A stretch of 7,567 nucleotides of DNA from Bacillota bacterium (GTDB taxonomy: Bacteria; Bacillota; Clostridia; Acetivibrionales; Acetivibrionaceae). The DNA lies in NCBI GenBank assembly GCA_023398495.1, contig JAEWSG010000092.1:1-7567 (forward strand), given 5' to 3'. Below the pieces are notes generated by a model, which was given only the letters and a program-made list of their open reading frames with translations, was not told the DNA's origin and made no database searches. Shown here one piece after another: positions 6,365-7,567 of the stretch; within the stretch, counting starts at the first letter, position 1; the number at the start of each line of letters is the position of its first letter. Made by a program: the position numbers and the translations under genes.

Positions 6365-6398
6365 AAAACTCCGGATTGTTATAAGAACCCGGAGTTTT
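6365..6398. terminator. Bidirectional terminator between the M18 and LCP genes
   Basis: AAAACTCCGG (6365-6374) pairs perfectly with CCGGAGTTTT (6389-6398); an inner GTT/AAC pairing (6378-6380 with 6386-6388) may extend it. T-rich sequence follows on the plus strand and A-rich sequence precedes it, giving a T-rich tail on the minus strand too. It sits 56 bases after the aminopeptidase stop and 9 bases after the LCP stop (in LCP reading direction). Confidence 0.9.
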
Positions 6399-6407
6399 AT
6401 TCTTTAT

Positions 6408-7334
6408 TTATTTGTCTTCAAAATACTGATCAACAATTGCACCTGTTTCTTTATTGTCAATTTCATAGTACCAAGGACTACCATTCATTGAACTGCCGGG
6501 TAACTTGAACAAGTTAATCTCATTAGCATTAATTTTGCTTATATTCTTTGATAATTTCAACACTTCGTTCATCTCTATATTTGTGTCTATATTGCTGAAA
6601 ACAACATTGAGTATATCGTTCATTTTTGTTATATAGGATAAGTTGACTTTCTGACGTATCAACTCTTTTATAAAGTTCTGCTGAGCATCTATCCTTTTTA
6701 AGTCGCTGCCATCGTAGTTTTTTGTGGGCTTATGACTATTTCCCTGCCTGTACCTCATGAACTGCTCCGCCATTTTACCGTCAAGACGCTGTTGCCCTTT
6801 CTTTAGATGAATATGAAGGTTCTGGAGCGGATCATCATAATTCATATTTTCCGGAACATAATAATCAACACCATCAAGTTTATCAATAACTTTTCTAAAG
6901 GTCGAAGTATCGACATAAACATAGTATCTGATGTCAACACCCAGAAGATCACTCACACATTCAACTGCACGTTCACCGCCTCCGCCTGGGTATGCAGCAT
7001 TTATCTTGGCTGTTTTATTCTTGATTCTGACTTTTGTATCCCTTGGTATGGAAAGGATACTGATCTTTGCTGTTGATGGATTAAAGTTTACAAGCATCAT
7101 TGTATCTGTATTTTTATTTACCTTATCGCCACCTAATACAAGCACATTAATACTTTCATTACTTGTTTTGTAGGAATCTAAAATTCCCAGCACATTATCC
7201 TTGTTTGAGTATATACTATCTGGTACAGTTTCTTCAGAAGAGGCATTTATATATCCAAGAGATAAAACACCTAAAAGAAACATAAATGAAGATAATACCG
7301 TACAAATTATCAGAAAAAATTTACGTCCGTTCAT
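6408..7334 (-). CDS. LytR-CpsA-Psr (LCP) family cell-wall glycopolymer transferase
   Basis: This 308-residue membrane-anchored protein probably transfers undecaprenyl-linked glycopolymers, such as teichoic acid-like or capsular polymers, onto peptidoglycan. A short cytoplasmic start (MNGRK) is followed by one membrane segment at about 6-28, placing the catalytic LCP domain (about 60-250) outside. LCP signatures are visible: VLVLGGD (64-70), NTDTMMLV (Asp77), SIPRDTKV (Arg98, Asp99), KINAAYPGGGGERAV (110-124), RYR (194-196) and DLKRIDAQQ (211-219). Where many relatives read R-x-x-R-Q, this one has RIDAQQ, with Ala217 replacing the second Arg. The stretch between RYR and Arg214 is also somewhat long. 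The start has GGAG nine bases upstream (plus-strand CTCC at 7344-7347), a modest site, but the membrane segment directly after it supports it. It is transcribed alone. Confidence 0.92.
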   Translation of the reverse strand: MNGRKFFLIICTVLSSFMFLLGVLSLGYINASSEETVPDSIYSNKDNVLGILDSYKTSNESINVLVLGGDKVNKNTDTMMLVNFNPSTAKISILSIPRDTKVRIKNKTAKINAAYPGGGGERAVECVSDLLGVDIRYYVYVDTSTFRKVIDKLDGVDYYVPENMNYDDPLQNLHIHLKKGQQRLDGKMAEQFMRYRQGNSHKPTKNYDGSDLKRIDAQQNFIKELIRQKVNLSYITKMNDILNVVFSNIDTNIEMNEVLKLSKNISKINANEINLFKLPGSSMNGSPWYYEIDNKETGAIVDQYFEDK

Positions 7335-7379
7335 AATCTTCTACTCCATTTAATTAATATTTTAATAATTTGTTATTTA

Positions 7380-7406
7380 TTGCTCGTACTAAAAATATAG
7401 TATAAT
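7380..7406 (+). promoter_or_regulatory. Weak rightward promoter candidate
   Basis: A perfect TATAAT (7401-7406) reads rightward, with a poor -35 TTGCTC (7380-7385) only 15 bases before it. It could drive a gene beyond the window edge. It overlaps the LCP promoter, so the two would compete. AT-rich sequence yields such matches by chance. Confidence 0.25.
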
Positions 7407-7427
7407 ACAACCTGTTAAATAATTCAA
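7399..7427 (-). promoter_or_regulatory. Sigma-A promoter of the LCP gene
   Basis: On the minus strand, TTGAAT (7427-7422) and TATACT (7404-7399) are 17 bases apart. Transcription would start near 7392, giving a leader of about 58 bases. The -10 overlaps a perfect TATAAT on the opposite strand (7401-7406). Confidence 0.6.
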
Positions 7428-7567
7428 TTGTTTTTATAGATATGCTTTTTGCTTTGTGAACATTTTTTATCTAAATGTTATATTAAGCCTTAATTCGATG
7501 ACAATTTATGAGAGTCTATTATGAATTTTATGTACAAAATATTATTTTAAAATTGAATATTCACAAA

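Noticed and set aside
6807..7173. Two plus-strand frames opposite the LCP gene
   Set aside because: Shadows of a conserved protein gene; the hydrophobic stretch arises from antisense reading.
7508..7567. Rightward frame of 20 codons open to the window end, starting at an ATG at 7508
   Set aside because: There is no Shine-Dalgarno sequence before it, the peptide is unremarkable, and an open frame of this length at the edge is expected by chance.
1..7567. CRISPR array, toxin-antitoxin pair, phage or full insertion sequence
   Set aside because: No regularly spaced repeats, no transposase or integrase, and no small gene pairs were found; all five genes are ordinary single-gene units.

Overview
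The window is AT-rich chromosomal DNA from a Gram-positive, low-GC anaerobe. I infer a clostridium (Bacillota, Clostridia), possibly close to Ruminiclostridium. The reasons are strong AGGAGG-type ribosome binding sites, a T-box leader on an aminoacyl-tRNA synthetase gene, a LytR-CpsA-Psr envelope protein, and the codon use. The species assignment is inference from sequence style only.

Layout, left to right. Bases 1-93 hold a GC-richer repeat patch with a perfect 9-bp inverted repeat. A sigma-A promoter at 149-177 drives a complete tyrosine T-box leader (about 184-465: UAC specifier, stems I, II and III, antiterminator/terminator switch), followed by tyrS (565-1794). A bidirectional terminator (1826-1861) separates tyrS from a convergent PHP-family histidinol-phosphatase-like gene (1883-2683, minus), which has its own promoter at 2744-2772. 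A 435-bp non-coding region (2773-3207) follows. It holds a sigma-D-like promoter, a 149-bp interrupted palindrome that looks like a small mobile-element remnant, a sigma-A promoter and a 16-nt imperfect direct repeat. It leads into a response regulator with REC, GAF-like and HD-GYP domains (3208-4707), closed by a terminator at 4736-4761. Next comes an M18 family aminopeptidase (4878-6308). A second bidirectional terminator (6365-6398) separates it from a convergent LCP-family cell-wall protein gene (6408-7334, minus) with a promoter at 7399-7427. The last 140 bases upstream of that promoter contain no convincing gene.

Each of the five genes appears to be its own transcription unit with its own terminator, so this is not an operon and there is no sign of a dedicated multi-gene system. 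The genes serve translation (tyrS, controlled by uncharged tRNA-Tyr), possible histidine or other phosphoester metabolism (PHP), c-di-GMP turnover (HD-GYP regulator), peptide breakdown (M18) and attachment of glycopolymers to the wall (LCP). The coding content is ordinary. The most unusual stretch is the non-coding region in front of the HD-GYP gene, where a motility-type promoter and a palindromic element sit upstream of a predicted c-di-GMP phosphodiesterase. I found no c-di-GMP riboswitch there.
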